Shown in pieces: positions 1-7,408 of a stretch of DNA of 10,181 bases; positions within the stretch are counted from its first letter, which is position 1, and each line of letters opens with the position of its first letter. The notes under the pieces are model-generated. The model was not told where the DNA came from. It did no database searches and worked only from the letters and a program-made list of their open reading frames with translations. The position numbers and the translations under genes were made by a program. This DNA is from Alistipes sp. (GTDB lineage: Bacteria; Bacteroidota; Bacteroidia; Bacteroidales; Rikenellaceae), in the NCBI GenBank assembly GCA_017391665.1, contig JAFOXS010000283.1:1-10181 (forward strand), given 5' to 3'.

Positions 1-1067
<1,067 letters not shown>

Positions 1068-1087
1068 TCTTTACCTTATATAATAGT

Positions 1088-1127
1088 AGTCCGCCCGACA
1101 TTCATGTCAGGCGGACTATTCTTTTTT
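1088..1127 (+). terminator. Rho-independent terminator after the esterase gene
   Basis: A 13-base inverted repeat (1088-1100 with 1105-1117, one C/A mismatch, loop TTCA) is followed by a T-rich run at 1119-1127. It starts 20 bases after the esterase stop. On the minus strand the same stem lies beyond the end of the AraC gene but is followed only by ACTATTATA, so it would be a weak terminator in that direction. Confidence 0.8.
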
Positions 1128-1139
1128 AGAAGTTGATCT

Positions 1140-1958
1140 CTATTTATCCCCGTTCTGCATCTGCCTGTAAGCTCGGGGTGAGATACCCTCAACACGTTTG
1201 AAATACTTACCAAAGACTGACTGCGAGGGGAAGAGCAACTCGTCGCTAATCTGCTGGATGGTCATCGTGGTGGATGTAAGGCAGCTCTTCGCATAAAGCA
1301 CCACATATCGCTCGATCCACTCCAGCGCGGTCATTCCCGTAGTCTGCTTAAGAAGCGTGGAGAGGTACTTATTCGATATGCACAGCTTATTGGCATAGAA
1401 ACCTATATCGCGCTCCTGCTTGAAATTCTTTGATACAAGGTCGATAAATCTATCGCACGTCTGCTCCTGCAAGGTCATTGCCACAGGAGCACTCGGCTTA
1501 CCATGCACATAGTATCCTAAACTATAATAGTAGGCCGAAAAGAGATGCTTAATAATCTGCTCACGATAAGGATTATCCTTCTGCCTCATAATGCTTGCCA
1601 CCTGTCGATAACACGACATATAGGCCTCCATCTCCTGCTCCGAAATCGTATGAAACTGCGTATTCTTAATAAATAGTTTCTCTTGAAGGCTGACGGGCAG
1701 ATTCATCGAGGAGGTAAATTCGTGGCTCATCATCATTCCAAAACCAGCAAACTCCCCATCCGCCTCCATGTGCTCAACCACCTGCCCGGGAAGAAATATA
1801 GCAATTGCGGGGGCAGTGAGCGAGTAACGACGGAAATCGACAAGGCAAGAGAAACATCCCGCCGTGATTACAATCTGGGTAACCATTGTGATCTTGTAAG
1901 GGAAACGCATTCCGCGAATCAAGGTCTCATTTTCGAGTAGAAAAATATCATCCATCAT
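1140..1958 (-). CDS. AraC/XylS-family transcriptional regulator
   Basis: A 272-residue DNA-binding regulator of standard AraC-family length. The N-terminal part (about 1-155) is a predicted cupin-like ligand or dimerisation domain without a recognisable specific signature. The C-terminal part (about 165-270) holds two helix-turn-helix units, around 185-205 (IGFYANKLCISNKYLSTLLK) and 233-253, ending in the family hallmark FGKYFKRVEGISPRAYR at 249-265. There is no receiver or membrane segment, so it is a one-component regulator rather than a hybrid two-component sensor. It is transcribed divergently from the SDR gene across a 189-base spacer, so it may control that gene, itself, or both; this is inference from arrangement only. 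Two adjacent Met codons (1956-1958 and 1953-1955) are possible starts; I take the first. The ligand is unknown. Confidence 0.88.
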   Translation of the reverse strand: MMDDIFLLENETLIRGMRFPYKITMVTQIVITAGCFSCLVDFRRYSLTAPAIAIFLPGQVVEHMEADGEFAGFGMMMSHEFTSSMNLPVSLQEKLFIKNTQFHTISEQEMEAYMSCYRQVASIMRQKDNPYREQIIKHLFSAYYYSLGYYVHGKPSAPVAMTLQEQTCDRFIDLVSKNFKQERDIGFYANKLCISNKYLSTLLKQTTGMTALEWIERYVVLYAKSCLTSTTMTIQQISDELLFPSQSVFGKYFKRVEGISPRAYRQMQNGDK

Positions 1959-1974
1959 TGCCGTATATTTTTTG

Positions 1975-2006
1975 CAAATTTACACAAATAAGAACAATTG
2001 CACAAT
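1975..2006 (-). promoter_or_regulatory. Predicted promoter of the AraC-family gene
   Basis: On the minus strand ATTG (2003-2006) lies 20 bases before TAAATTTG (1975-1982), matching the Bacteroidetes -33/-7 pattern TTTG-N19-21-TAnnTTTG. Transcription would start near 1970, giving a leader of only about a dozen bases before the start codon. Motif-based prediction only. Confidence 0.5.
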
Positions 2007-2076
2007 AAAATGATGCTTTTTTAGGGCTATCAAACCCCATATAAGAATATCATGCCAATTGTCGGGAATTTCACAC

Positions 2077-2108
2077 CTTTAACAACTGCCACTACCGCCG
2101 TACCTTTG
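2077..2108 (+). promoter_or_regulatory. Predicted promoter of the SDR epimerase/reductase gene
   Basis: CTTT (2077-2080), a 20-base spacer, then TACCTTTG (2101-2108) form a perfect Bacteroidetes -7 box with a partial -33 box. Transcription would begin near 2112-2115, about 35 bases before the ATG at 2148. This placement argues against the longer reading frame that begins at 2052, because that start would lie upstream of the promoter. Confidence 0.68.
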
Positions 2109-2147
2109 CACAAGAAAAATCACTATAAACAAAAAATATTCTACAAC

Positions 2148-3158
2148 ATGAAAAACGTAATTTATCTTGTGACCGGTGCAGCGGGCTTTCTTGGGTCAAA
2201 TATCTGCACTCAACTTTTGGAGCGAGGCGAGAGGGTGAGAGCATTTGTACTTGAAGGCGACAAGGCCGCGCAGTATCTCCCCAAAGAGGTGGAGATTGTC
2301 TATGGCAACCTCTGCGACAAATCATCGCTCAAGCCTTTCTTCTCGGTTAACGAGGGTGAAACAACGGTGTGCATCCACGTAGCAAGTATGGTGACGGTGA
2401 ACCCCTACTACCGCAAGGCGCTACTCGACGTGAATGTGGGTGGCACGGTCAACATCATTGACATGTGTTTGGAGCACGCAGAGTGTCAGAAACTTGTCTA
2501 TGTCGGCTCTACGGGTGCTATACCCGAGCTGCCCCACGGCCAGCTTATCAGCGAGGTGGAGTATGTAAACCTCGACGAGGTTGAGGGCTGGTACAGCAAG
2601 AGCAAGGCTATGGCTACGAACAATGTATATACCGCCATCCGTGAGCGAGGGCTCAAGGCGTGCGTGATATATCCCACGGGCATCATGGGTCCCAACGACT
2701 TCTCTTGCAGCGAGACCACCTCTACCATCATCAAGATTATCAAGGGCGAGATGGCAGCAGGCATTGACGGCTCATTCAATATGGTCGATGTGCGCGACCT
2801 GGCAGCGGGTTGCATTGCGGCAGCAGACAAGGGACGCATCGGCGAGGGATATATCCTTGGCAATGAGGTGATCCGTTTCAAGACGATGAGCAAGATTATC
2901 TCGCAGGAGGCTGGATGCAAACCCGTAAAATTCTTCCTGCCGATATGGGCCGCCGAGATGATTGCACGCAGCATGGAGCGTAAGGCTGCCAAGACGGGCA
3001 AGATGCCGCTGATGACCTCGTTCTCGGTGTATAACCTCAAGCGCAACAACGAGTTCGATTACACCAAGGCGATGAAAGAGCTCGGCTACACGACACGTCC
3101 GCTGGAGACCACACTCAAGGATCAGATCAAATGGTTAAAGGATAATCGCCTGATTTAG
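2148..3158 (+). CDS. NAD(P)-dependent epimerase/reductase, extended SDR family
   Basis: A 336-residue cytoplasmic Rossmann-fold oxidoreductase of the extended short-chain dehydrogenase/reductase family, in the region of dihydroflavonol-4-reductase and 3-beta-HSD-like proteins. The nucleotide-binding motif TGAAGFLGS is at residues 9-17. The catalytic set is visible: Ser121 in VGSTG, and Tyr149 and Lys153 in YSKSK (YxxxK). PTGIMGP (176-182) and a VDVRDLA segment (214-220) are typical substrate-side motifs. I start at 2148 (MKNVIYLVTG), not at the in-frame ATG at 2052: the first beta strand begins right after this Met, the extra 32 residues have no family equivalent, and a good promoter lies between the two. 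It is divergent from the AraC regulator and alone in its transcript, with no sugar-nucleotide cluster nearby. The natural substrate cannot be told from sequence. Confidence 0.88.
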   Translation: MKNVIYLVTGAAGFLGSNICTQLLERGERVRAFVLEGDKAAQYLPKEVEIVYGNLCDKSSLKPFFSVNEGETTVCIHVASMVTVNPYYRKALLDVNVGGTVNIIDMCLEHAECQKLVYVGSTGAIPELPHGQLISEVEYVNLDEVEGWYSKSKAMATNNVYTAIRERGLKACVIYPTGIMGPNDFSCSETTSTIIKIIKGEMAAGIDGSFNMVDVRDLAAGCIAAADKGRIGEGYILGNEVIRFKTMSKIISQEAGCKPVKFFLPIWAAEMIARSMERKAAKTGKMPLMTSFSVYNLKRNNEFDYTKAMKELGYTTRPLETTLKDQIKWLKDNRLI

Positions 3159-3180
3159 ACCGCAGCCCGCCATCGAAAAT

Positions 3181-3327
3181 GGAGGTTTGGAGGGATTGTC
3201 AATATCGTTGCCCAAAGGGCATAAAAAAAGCAGCCGATATGTTTACTCTAATTTATAGCCTCCCTTTCTTAAAGGGAGGTTTGGAGGGAATGTCAATATC
3301 GTTGCCCAAAGGGCATAAAAAAAGCAG
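3181..3327. repeat. Pair of 53-bp direct repeats, 94-bp period
   Basis: Bases 3181-3233 and 3275-3327 are identical except at one position (T at 3196, A at 3290). Each copy starts GGAGGTTTGGAGGGA, contains a small GCCC-AAA-GGGC hairpin, and ends in ATAAAAAAAGCAG. The second copy is preceded by a perfect 9-bp hairpin, CCTCCCTTT-CTT-AAAGGGAGG (3259-3279). Its final bases form the left arm of the terminator at 3317-3347. The arrangement looks like a tandem duplication of a 94-bp unit whose second copy is incomplete. A small reading frame across it (3179-3382) is repeat and antisense tRNA, not a credible gene. The GGAGGTTTGGAGGG core resembles extragenic palindromic repeats known in Bacteroidetes, but I cannot check copy number here. 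Confidence 0.88.
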
Positions 3328-3347
3328 ACCTAAAGTCTGCTTTTTTT
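3317..3347. terminator. Bidirectional terminator between the SDR gene and tRNA-Leu
   Basis: Seven A's plus GCAGAC (3317-3329) pair perfectly with GTCTGC plus seven T's (3335-3347) around a CTAAA loop. The structure gives a U-tract on either strand. It would end the SDR transcript coming from the left and the tRNA-Leu transcript coming from the right, which stops 2 bases after the tRNA 3' end. Confidence 0.85.
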
Positions 3348-3348
3348 G

Positions 3349-3432
3349 TGCCCAGGACAAGACTCGAACTTGCACGAGCTAATGCTCACTACCCCCTCAA
3401 AGTAGCGTGTCTACCAATTTCACCACCTGGGC
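3349..3432 (-). tRNA. tRNA-Leu, anticodon GAG
   Basis: The minus strand folds into a full 84-base class II tRNA. The acceptor stem GCCCAGG/CCTGGGC (3426-3432 with 3350-3356) is perfect, with discriminator A at 3349. The D-loop carries AATTGGTAGA. The anticodon arm is CTACT-TTGAGGG-GGTAG, giving anticodon GAG, which reads CUC and CUU. A long variable arm (GAGC-ATTA-GCTC) is typical of leucine tRNAs. The T arm is GCAAG-TTCGAGT-CTTGT. The 3' CCA is not encoded, since the bases after the discriminator are CAAAA. It has its own promoter upstream and shares the bidirectional terminator at 3317-3347. Confidence 0.95.
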
Positions 3433-3472
3433 CTTTCTATGTTGGCGAAGCACTCTCCGCCGAAAAGGTGTG

Positions 3473-3503
3473 CAAATATAGGCACTATTTCGTAATTCGC
3501 AAA
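3473..3503 (-). promoter_or_regulatory. Predicted promoter of tRNA-Leu
   Basis: On the minus strand TTTG (3500-3503), a 19-base spacer and TATATTTG (3473-3480) match the Bacteroidetes promoter consensus at every defined position. Transcription would start near 3468, leaving a 5' leader of about 36 bases for RNase P removal. Confidence 0.75.
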
Positions 3504-3532
3504 ATTTTTCATTAAAAAAACGGCATTATCGC

Positions 3533-3573
3533 AAAAAAAAGAGTCTGCCCACCCCTTTTCGGGGCAGGCAGAC
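3533..3573 (-). terminator. Rho-independent terminator after the S46 peptidase gene
   Basis: Read on the minus strand, GTCTGCC pairs with GGCAGAC, followed by a 2x2 internal mismatch and an inner CCCC/GGGG stem (3543-3573). Eight T's follow (A-run 3533-3540 on the plus strand). It lies 22 bases beyond the peptidase stop codon. Confidence 0.8.
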
Positions 3574-3595
3574 CGCTGAATCGCATATTGATTGC

Positions 3596-5656
3596 TTACT
3601 TCAATGTCATCTCGTTGAAGAGGTACGAAGCGCCGCCGATGCGGTCGATAACGAACAGCACGTAGCGGATATCTACCGAAATATTGCGGCAGATTGTGGG
3701 ATCGAACTCCATATCGCTCATTGTCGAACGCCATGTGCGGTCGAAGTTGATACCGATCAACTCACCCTTGCCATTGATGACGGGAGAGCCTGAGTTACCG
3801 CCCGAGGTGTGGTTCGTAGCAAGGAAGCATACGGGAACCGACTTCTTGCCATAGATCTGCTGACCCCAGCGGCCGTAATCCTTCGCAGCGTAGATGTCGC
3901 GCAGAGCCTGCGGAATGTTGTAATCGTATACGTTGGGATCGTCCTTGGCCATAATGCCGTCGATGGTTGATACGGGGTGGTGATACTCCGCATCGGCATA
4001 CTCATAGCCTGCTACGGTACCGTAAGCCACACGCAGTGTGAAGTTTGCATCGGGATAGAAGGCACGATCCTTATCCCACTCGCGCAAAGCGCGCATATAT
4101 GTACGATACCACTGCTCCACCTGAGGCACGTTGCTCAGGTTGCGGTATGCGTAATTACGGGTGTCGTTGGCTATATTATTAAAGATACGTACGAAGTTAA
4201 CCAGTGCGTCGCCCTTAACATCCGATGCGGTGATGGGATCCGTACCAAGCAGGCGGCTGCTGCGGAACATTGCATCGACATACTTCTCGGCACCACCGTA
4301 GTATGCAATCTGTGCCTTCAGGTCGGCAGGCATGCTCTCGGGAGCTACGCGCTGGCAGAACTCATCCACCATACGGCGTGCAATGGCCTGGTCGATACCC
4401 TGGTTGTAGCTCTTGAGGAAGTTCTGGTGAGCCTTCTCCACATCGTATGTCTTACCCTCCTTCTCAGCGGCAAGCACGGCGTTGTAGAGTGAGCGGGCAT
4501 AAGAGTAGGCGTTGATTGTTGCCACAGACTCGGTGAAGAGCTCGCGCATGTAGTAACCGGGGATTACTGCCTCGTAGGCCTTGTGCATCTCATTCAGAAG
4601 GTTGGCATACTCAGGTTTAGATGCTGCCCAAGAGGCGAAGTCAGCCTCGTAGGCACGCTTCTTATCGGCTGTGCGCAGACGGTTAAGACCCAGAACCTCA
4701 CCCTGCCACTTCTTCCAGGCATTGGCGATGTTGGCGTATACGGCTGCGTAAGCGATACGCACCTCGGCGCTCTCGGCCTGTGCTGCAGAGATGATGTCGA
4801 GGCGCTGCGTGCGGAGCGCAATCTTCATGGGGTCAGATACGTTGGCTACATAATCCACAGCATCAGAGATAACATACTCCTGAGTGTTGCCGGGGAAGCC
4901 GTAGATCATAGTGAAGTCGCCCTCATCAACACCCTTGGTCGATACGGTGAAGTGACGCTTGGGCTGGTAGGGCTTGTTATCCTTCGAGTACTCGGCAGGC
5001 TCGTTGTCCTCGCCTGCATATACACGCCAAATAGAGAAGTCACCCGTGTGACGGGGCCAGATCCAGTTGTCGGTCTCACCGCCGAACTTACCAATCGACG
5101 AGGGAGGTGTTCCCACCAGACGCACATCGCGGTAGGTCTGATATACGAAAAGGAACTGCTGATTGCCGTAGTACATCTGCTCGATAGAGGCACGGTAGCC
5201 CTTGCCCTCGGCACGTGCTGCAGCGATGATATCCTCGGCCTTCTCGCCCTTGGCCAGACGGTCGGTAACATCCTCCATCTTAACGAGCAGGCTGATGGTC
5301 AAGCCCGGAACGGGAAGCTCCTCGCCACGTGACTTGGCCCAGTAGCCGTAGGTCAGATAGTCGTGCTCGACAGATGAGAGGCTCTGGATAGAGCCGTAAC
5401 CGCAGTGGTGGTTGGTAAGGAGCAGACCCTCAGCCGAGAGGAACTCGCCCGTACATCCGCCACCAAACTGAACAACAGCATCCTTCAATGAAGCCTTGTT
5501 TACTGAATAGATATCCTCGGCAGAGAGCTTGAAACCCTTGCTACGCATATCCTTGATGCGCGAACCGATAAGGCTCGGCAACCACATACCCTCATCGGCC
5601 TGTGCCGTGAAGAGCGTAAGGCACATAAGTGCGCTTGCGAATAGTTTTTTTATCAT
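3596..5656 (-). CDS. Family S46 dipeptidyl-peptidase, DPP11-type (Asp/Glu-specific)
   Basis: A 686-residue exported serine exopeptidase that removes dipeptides from the N-terminus of peptides. Residues 1-20 are a signal peptide (KK, hydrophobic core, AQA before DEG). Chymotrypsin-like triad residues are visible: His84 in TNHHCG, Asp206 in HTGDFS and Ser622 in GGNSGSPV, with a long helical insertion between them (about 270-570), as in the family. Arg640, exactly 18 residues after the catalytic Ser (in INFDRTW), corresponds to Arg673 of Porphyromonas gingivalis DPP11, the residue that selects Asp/Glu at P1; DPP7 has Gly there. The length is close to the family norm, slightly shorter than P. gingivalis DPP11. 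It probably acts in the periplasm in peptide uptake. It is monocistronic, bounded by a candidate promoter and terminators. Subtype rests on this single aligned position plus general similarity. Confidence 0.93.
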   Translation of the reverse strand: MIKKLFASALMCLTLFTAQADEGMWLPSLIGSRIKDMRSKGFKLSAEDIYSVNKASLKDAVVQFGGGCTGEFLSAEGLLLTNHHCGYGSIQSLSSVEHDYLTYGYWAKSRGEELPVPGLTISLLVKMEDVTDRLAKGEKAEDIIAAARAEGKGYRASIEQMYYGNQQFLFVYQTYRDVRLVGTPPSSIGKFGGETDNWIWPRHTGDFSIWRVYAGEDNEPAEYSKDNKPYQPKRHFTVSTKGVDEGDFTMIYGFPGNTQEYVISDAVDYVANVSDPMKIALRTQRLDIISAAQAESAEVRIAYAAVYANIANAWKKWQGEVLGLNRLRTADKKRAYEADFASWAASKPEYANLLNEMHKAYEAVIPGYYMRELFTESVATINAYSYARSLYNAVLAAEKEGKTYDVEKAHQNFLKSYNQGIDQAIARRMVDEFCQRVAPESMPADLKAQIAYYGGAEKYVDAMFRSSRLLGTDPITASDVKGDALVNFVRIFNNIANDTRNYAYRNLSNVPQVEQWYRTYMRALREWDKDRAFYPDANFTLRVAYGTVAGYEYADAEYHHPVSTIDGIMAKDDPNVYDYNIPQALRDIYAAKDYGRWGQQIYGKKSVPVCFLATNHTSGGNSGSPVINGKGELIGINFDRTWRSTMSDMEFDPTICRNISVDIRYVLFVIDRIGGASYLFNEMTLK

Positions 5657-5685
5657 AAATGTTTTGGTTATTAGTTTCTAAGTCA

Positions 5686-5693
5686 CAAAAATA
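5686..5693 (-). promoter_or_regulatory. Candidate -7 box of the S46 peptidase gene
   Basis: TATTTTTG on the minus strand fits TAnnTTTG and would give a start near 5681 and a leader of about 25 bases. No convincing TTTG lies 19-21 bases upstream, so the call is tentative. Confidence 0.42.
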
Positions 5694-5726
5694 GGTAAAA
5701 AAGTGGGAATAGCGACTTTTTCTAAT

Positions 5727-5764
5727 AAAAAAAGGTGCTGACCCGAAAGTCAGCACCTTTTCTA
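5727..5764. terminator. Terminator downstream of pgi, symmetric on both strands
   Basis: A perfect 9-bp stem GGTGCTGAC/GTCAGCACC (5734-5742 with 5749-5757) around CCGAAA has an A-run on its left (5727-5733) and TTTTCT on its right. On the minus strand, which is the direction of pgi, it is followed by seven T's, a strong terminator. It lies about 170 bases past the pgi stop, implying a long 3' untranslated region, and 34 bases before the S46 peptidase -7 box. Confidence 0.82.
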
Positions 5765-5931
5765 TTTTACAATTTATGACAAGATCCTTTACATTCGGAT
5801 CCTATCAAAAAATTGAAGAACGGGAGCTATTTCAAGGCTTGCGCAGTCTGAAAAACCGCAGTTTACTTTAGCGTAAATGAGGATTTTGAAGACAAGCGTA
5901 ACGCAGAAAGAGCCTCGTTATTCGATTTTTC
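5765..5931. other. pgi 3' spacer, possible dispersed extragenic repeat
   Basis: This non-coding stretch lies between the pgi stop and its terminator. It contains GATCC-N9-GGATC (5780-5798) and a small TTTAC-TTTAGC-GTAAA hairpin (5862-5877). GCGTAA occurs twice (5871-5876 and 5896-5901), and ACAAGCG is duplicated (5893-5899 and within the pgi 3' end at 5934-5940). No reading frame of note is present. The block from about 5840 to 5925 has the look of an extragenic repeat rather than random spacer, but that is an impression that a genome self-comparison must test. Confidence 0.35.
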
Positions 5932-7263
5932 TTACAAGCGAGCCTTGATAGCCTTCGACTCCTCCTCATAACCAGGCTTGTCGAGAAGAGCAAACATATT
6001 CTTCTTGTAAGCCTCAACACCAGGCTGGTTGAAGGGGTTCACGCCGAGGATGTAACCGCTGATACCGCAAGCCTTCTCGAAGAAGTAGATCAGCTCACCG
6101 AGTGCCTGCTCGTTGATAGCGGGGATCTCGATACGCATCTGGGGCACGCCACCATCGAGGTGAGCCAGCTGAACACCGAGCTCAGCCATCTTGTTGATCT
6201 CAGAGAGGCGCTTGCCAGTGAGGAAGTTCAGACCATCGAGGTTAGCCTCGTCAGCCTCTACCTTCACGTCGTACTTTGCGTTAGCAACAGAGATGATGGT
6301 CTCGAACAGAGTGCGCTCGCCCTCCTGAATATACTGACCCATAGAGTGAAGGTCGGCAGTGAGCGTAACGCTTGCGGGGAAGATACCCAGACCATCCTTA
6401 CCCTCTGACTCGCCGTAGAGCTGCTTCCACCACTCGGCAACGTAGAGCAACTTAGGCTCGTAAGAACCCAGGATCTCAATCTTCTTGCCAGCCTTGTAGA
6501 ACTCGTTACGAACGATAGCGTACTGAGCAGCGAGATTCTGCTCGATAGCTGCGTCAGCACCGCACTCCTTCTCCATAGCCTGTGCACCAGCAACCAAAGC
6601 CTTGATATCAACGCCAGCAACAGCCAAGGGCAACAAACCTACGGGAGTGAGTACAGAGAAACGACCACCTACATCGTCGGGAATTACAAAAGTGGGATAA
6701 CCCTCGTTGGTAGCCAAAGTCTTGAGTGCACCACGAGCCTTATCGGTAATGGCTACAATGCGCTCAGCAGCCTCAGCCTTGCCATAACGCTGCTCCAGCT
6801 CAGCCTTGATAAGGCGGAAGGCGATAGCGGGCTCGGTAGTGGTACCTGACTTAGAGATTACGATAGCGGCTACAGAGTAATCCTTCGTAGCGTCCAACAA
6901 CTCGCGAGTGTAGTCCTCAGAGATGTTCTGGCCAGCGAATACTACTGTGGGGTTCTCGTGCTGCTTCTTCAGGAACTCGAACGAGTTGCTCATAGCCTCG
7001 ATAACAGCCTTTGCGCCGAGGTATGAACCACCGATACCGATGCAGATAACTACGTCTGCCTTGGCACGCAACTTAGCAGCCTGTGCCTCGATAGCGGCAA
7101 TCTGCTCAGCGTCGATAGACGAGGGCAAATTTACCCAACCCAAGAAATCATTACCTGCGCCCTCGCCCGTGTGGAGCAAGGTGTTAGCAGCCTTAGCCTC
7201 GGCCAACATAGCCTCGGTGATAGCAACGCCACTCTTGGCGATGTCCAATTTAATCAAACTCAT
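5932..7263 (-). CDS. pgi: Glucose-6-phosphate isomerase
   Basis: This cytoplasmic enzyme interconverts glucose 6-phosphate and fructose 6-phosphate in glycolysis and gluconeogenesis. At 443 residues it is the short bacterial form (about 445-450 residues, as in Bacillus and Bacteroidetes) rather than the 550-residue E. coli type. It carries two sugar-isomerase (SIS) domains. [11 protein letters not shown] (76-86) and [10 protein letters not shown] (137-146) form the phosphate-binding part. Signature 1 is [14 protein letters not shown] (197-210). The active-site Glu is probably Glu285 in GESEGK. Signature 2, [19 protein letters not shown] (403-421), includes the conserved Lys420. All expected motifs are intact. 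The start at 7263 (MSLIKLDI) fits the family N-terminus. The gene has its own candidate promoter and terminator, so it appears monocistronic. Confidence 0.97.
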   Translation of the reverse strand: MSLIKLDIAKSGVAITEAMLAEAKAANTLLHTGEGAGNDFLGWVNLPSSIDAEQIAAIEAQAAKLRAKADVVICIGIGGSYLGAKAVIEAMSNSFEFLKKQHENPTVVFAGQNISEDYTRELLDATKDYSVAAIVISKSGTTTEPAIAFRLIKAELEQRYGKAEAAERIVAITDKARGALKTLATNEGYPTFVIPDDVGGRFSVLTPVGLLPLAVAGVDIKALVAGAQAMEKECGADAAIEQNLAAQYAIVRNEFYKAGKKIEILGSYEPKLLYVAEWWKQLYGESEGKDGLGIFPASVTLTADLHSMGQYIQEGERTLFETIISVANAKYDVKVEADEANLDGLNFLTGKRLSEINKMAELGVQLAHLDGGVPQMRIEIPAINEQALGELIYFFEKACGISGYILGVNPFNQPGVEAYKKNMFALLDKPGYEEESKAIKARL

Positions 7264-7327
7264 TGTTTTTTAGTGTTTTTGGTTTATGATTTATTGTAAT
7301 TTACTATTTCGCAAATCTTTCTCGCTA

Positions 7328-7335
7328 CAAAAATA
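7328..7335 (-). promoter_or_regulatory. Candidate -7 box of pgi
   Basis: TATTTTTG on the minus strand fits TAnnTTTG, implying a start near 7323 and a leader of about 60 bases. The -33 position falls inside the terminator hairpin of the upstream lipoprotein gene and shows no clear TTTG, so confidence is moderate. Confidence 0.42.
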
Positions 7336-7368
7336 TAAAAAATTCCGCAAACTGCACGTCTGCGGAAT
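7336..7368 (-). terminator. Terminator after the lipoprotein gene
   Basis: On the minus strand ATTCCGCA (7361-7368) pairs with TGCGGAAT (7342-7349), followed by a run of six T's. The gene stop is about 40 bases upstream. The U-tract abuts the candidate pgi -7 box. Confidence 0.78.
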
Positions 7369-7408
7369 CTTTTAGTGCTATACCTCACTCAATTAATTGC
7401 CAATCAAT

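Noticed and set aside
3181..3327. Possible CRISPR array
   Set aside because: There are only two copies, the unit is too long at 53 bp, there is no regular spacer series, and no cas genes are present.
3179..3382. 67-residue plus-strand frame across the repeat and terminator
   Set aside because: It consists of repeat, terminator hairpin and antisense tRNA sequence (ending CAQDKTRTCTS, a common artefact of reading a tRNA backwards).
3181..3432. Possible integration site (att) at the 3' end of tRNA-Leu, given adjacent direct repeats
   Set aside because: The repeats do not contain any tRNA 3' sequence and there is no integrase or other mobile gene in the window.
3420..3734. 104-residue minus-strand frame spanning the end of the peptidase, terminator and tRNA promoter
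   Set aside because: It crosses a terminator, a promoter and part of the tRNA and has no protein-like features.
4583..5332. 249-residue plus-strand open frame opposite the S46 peptidase
   Set aside because: It is the antisense shadow of a GC-rich coding gene whose own motifs and triad are intact; the translation shows no family character.
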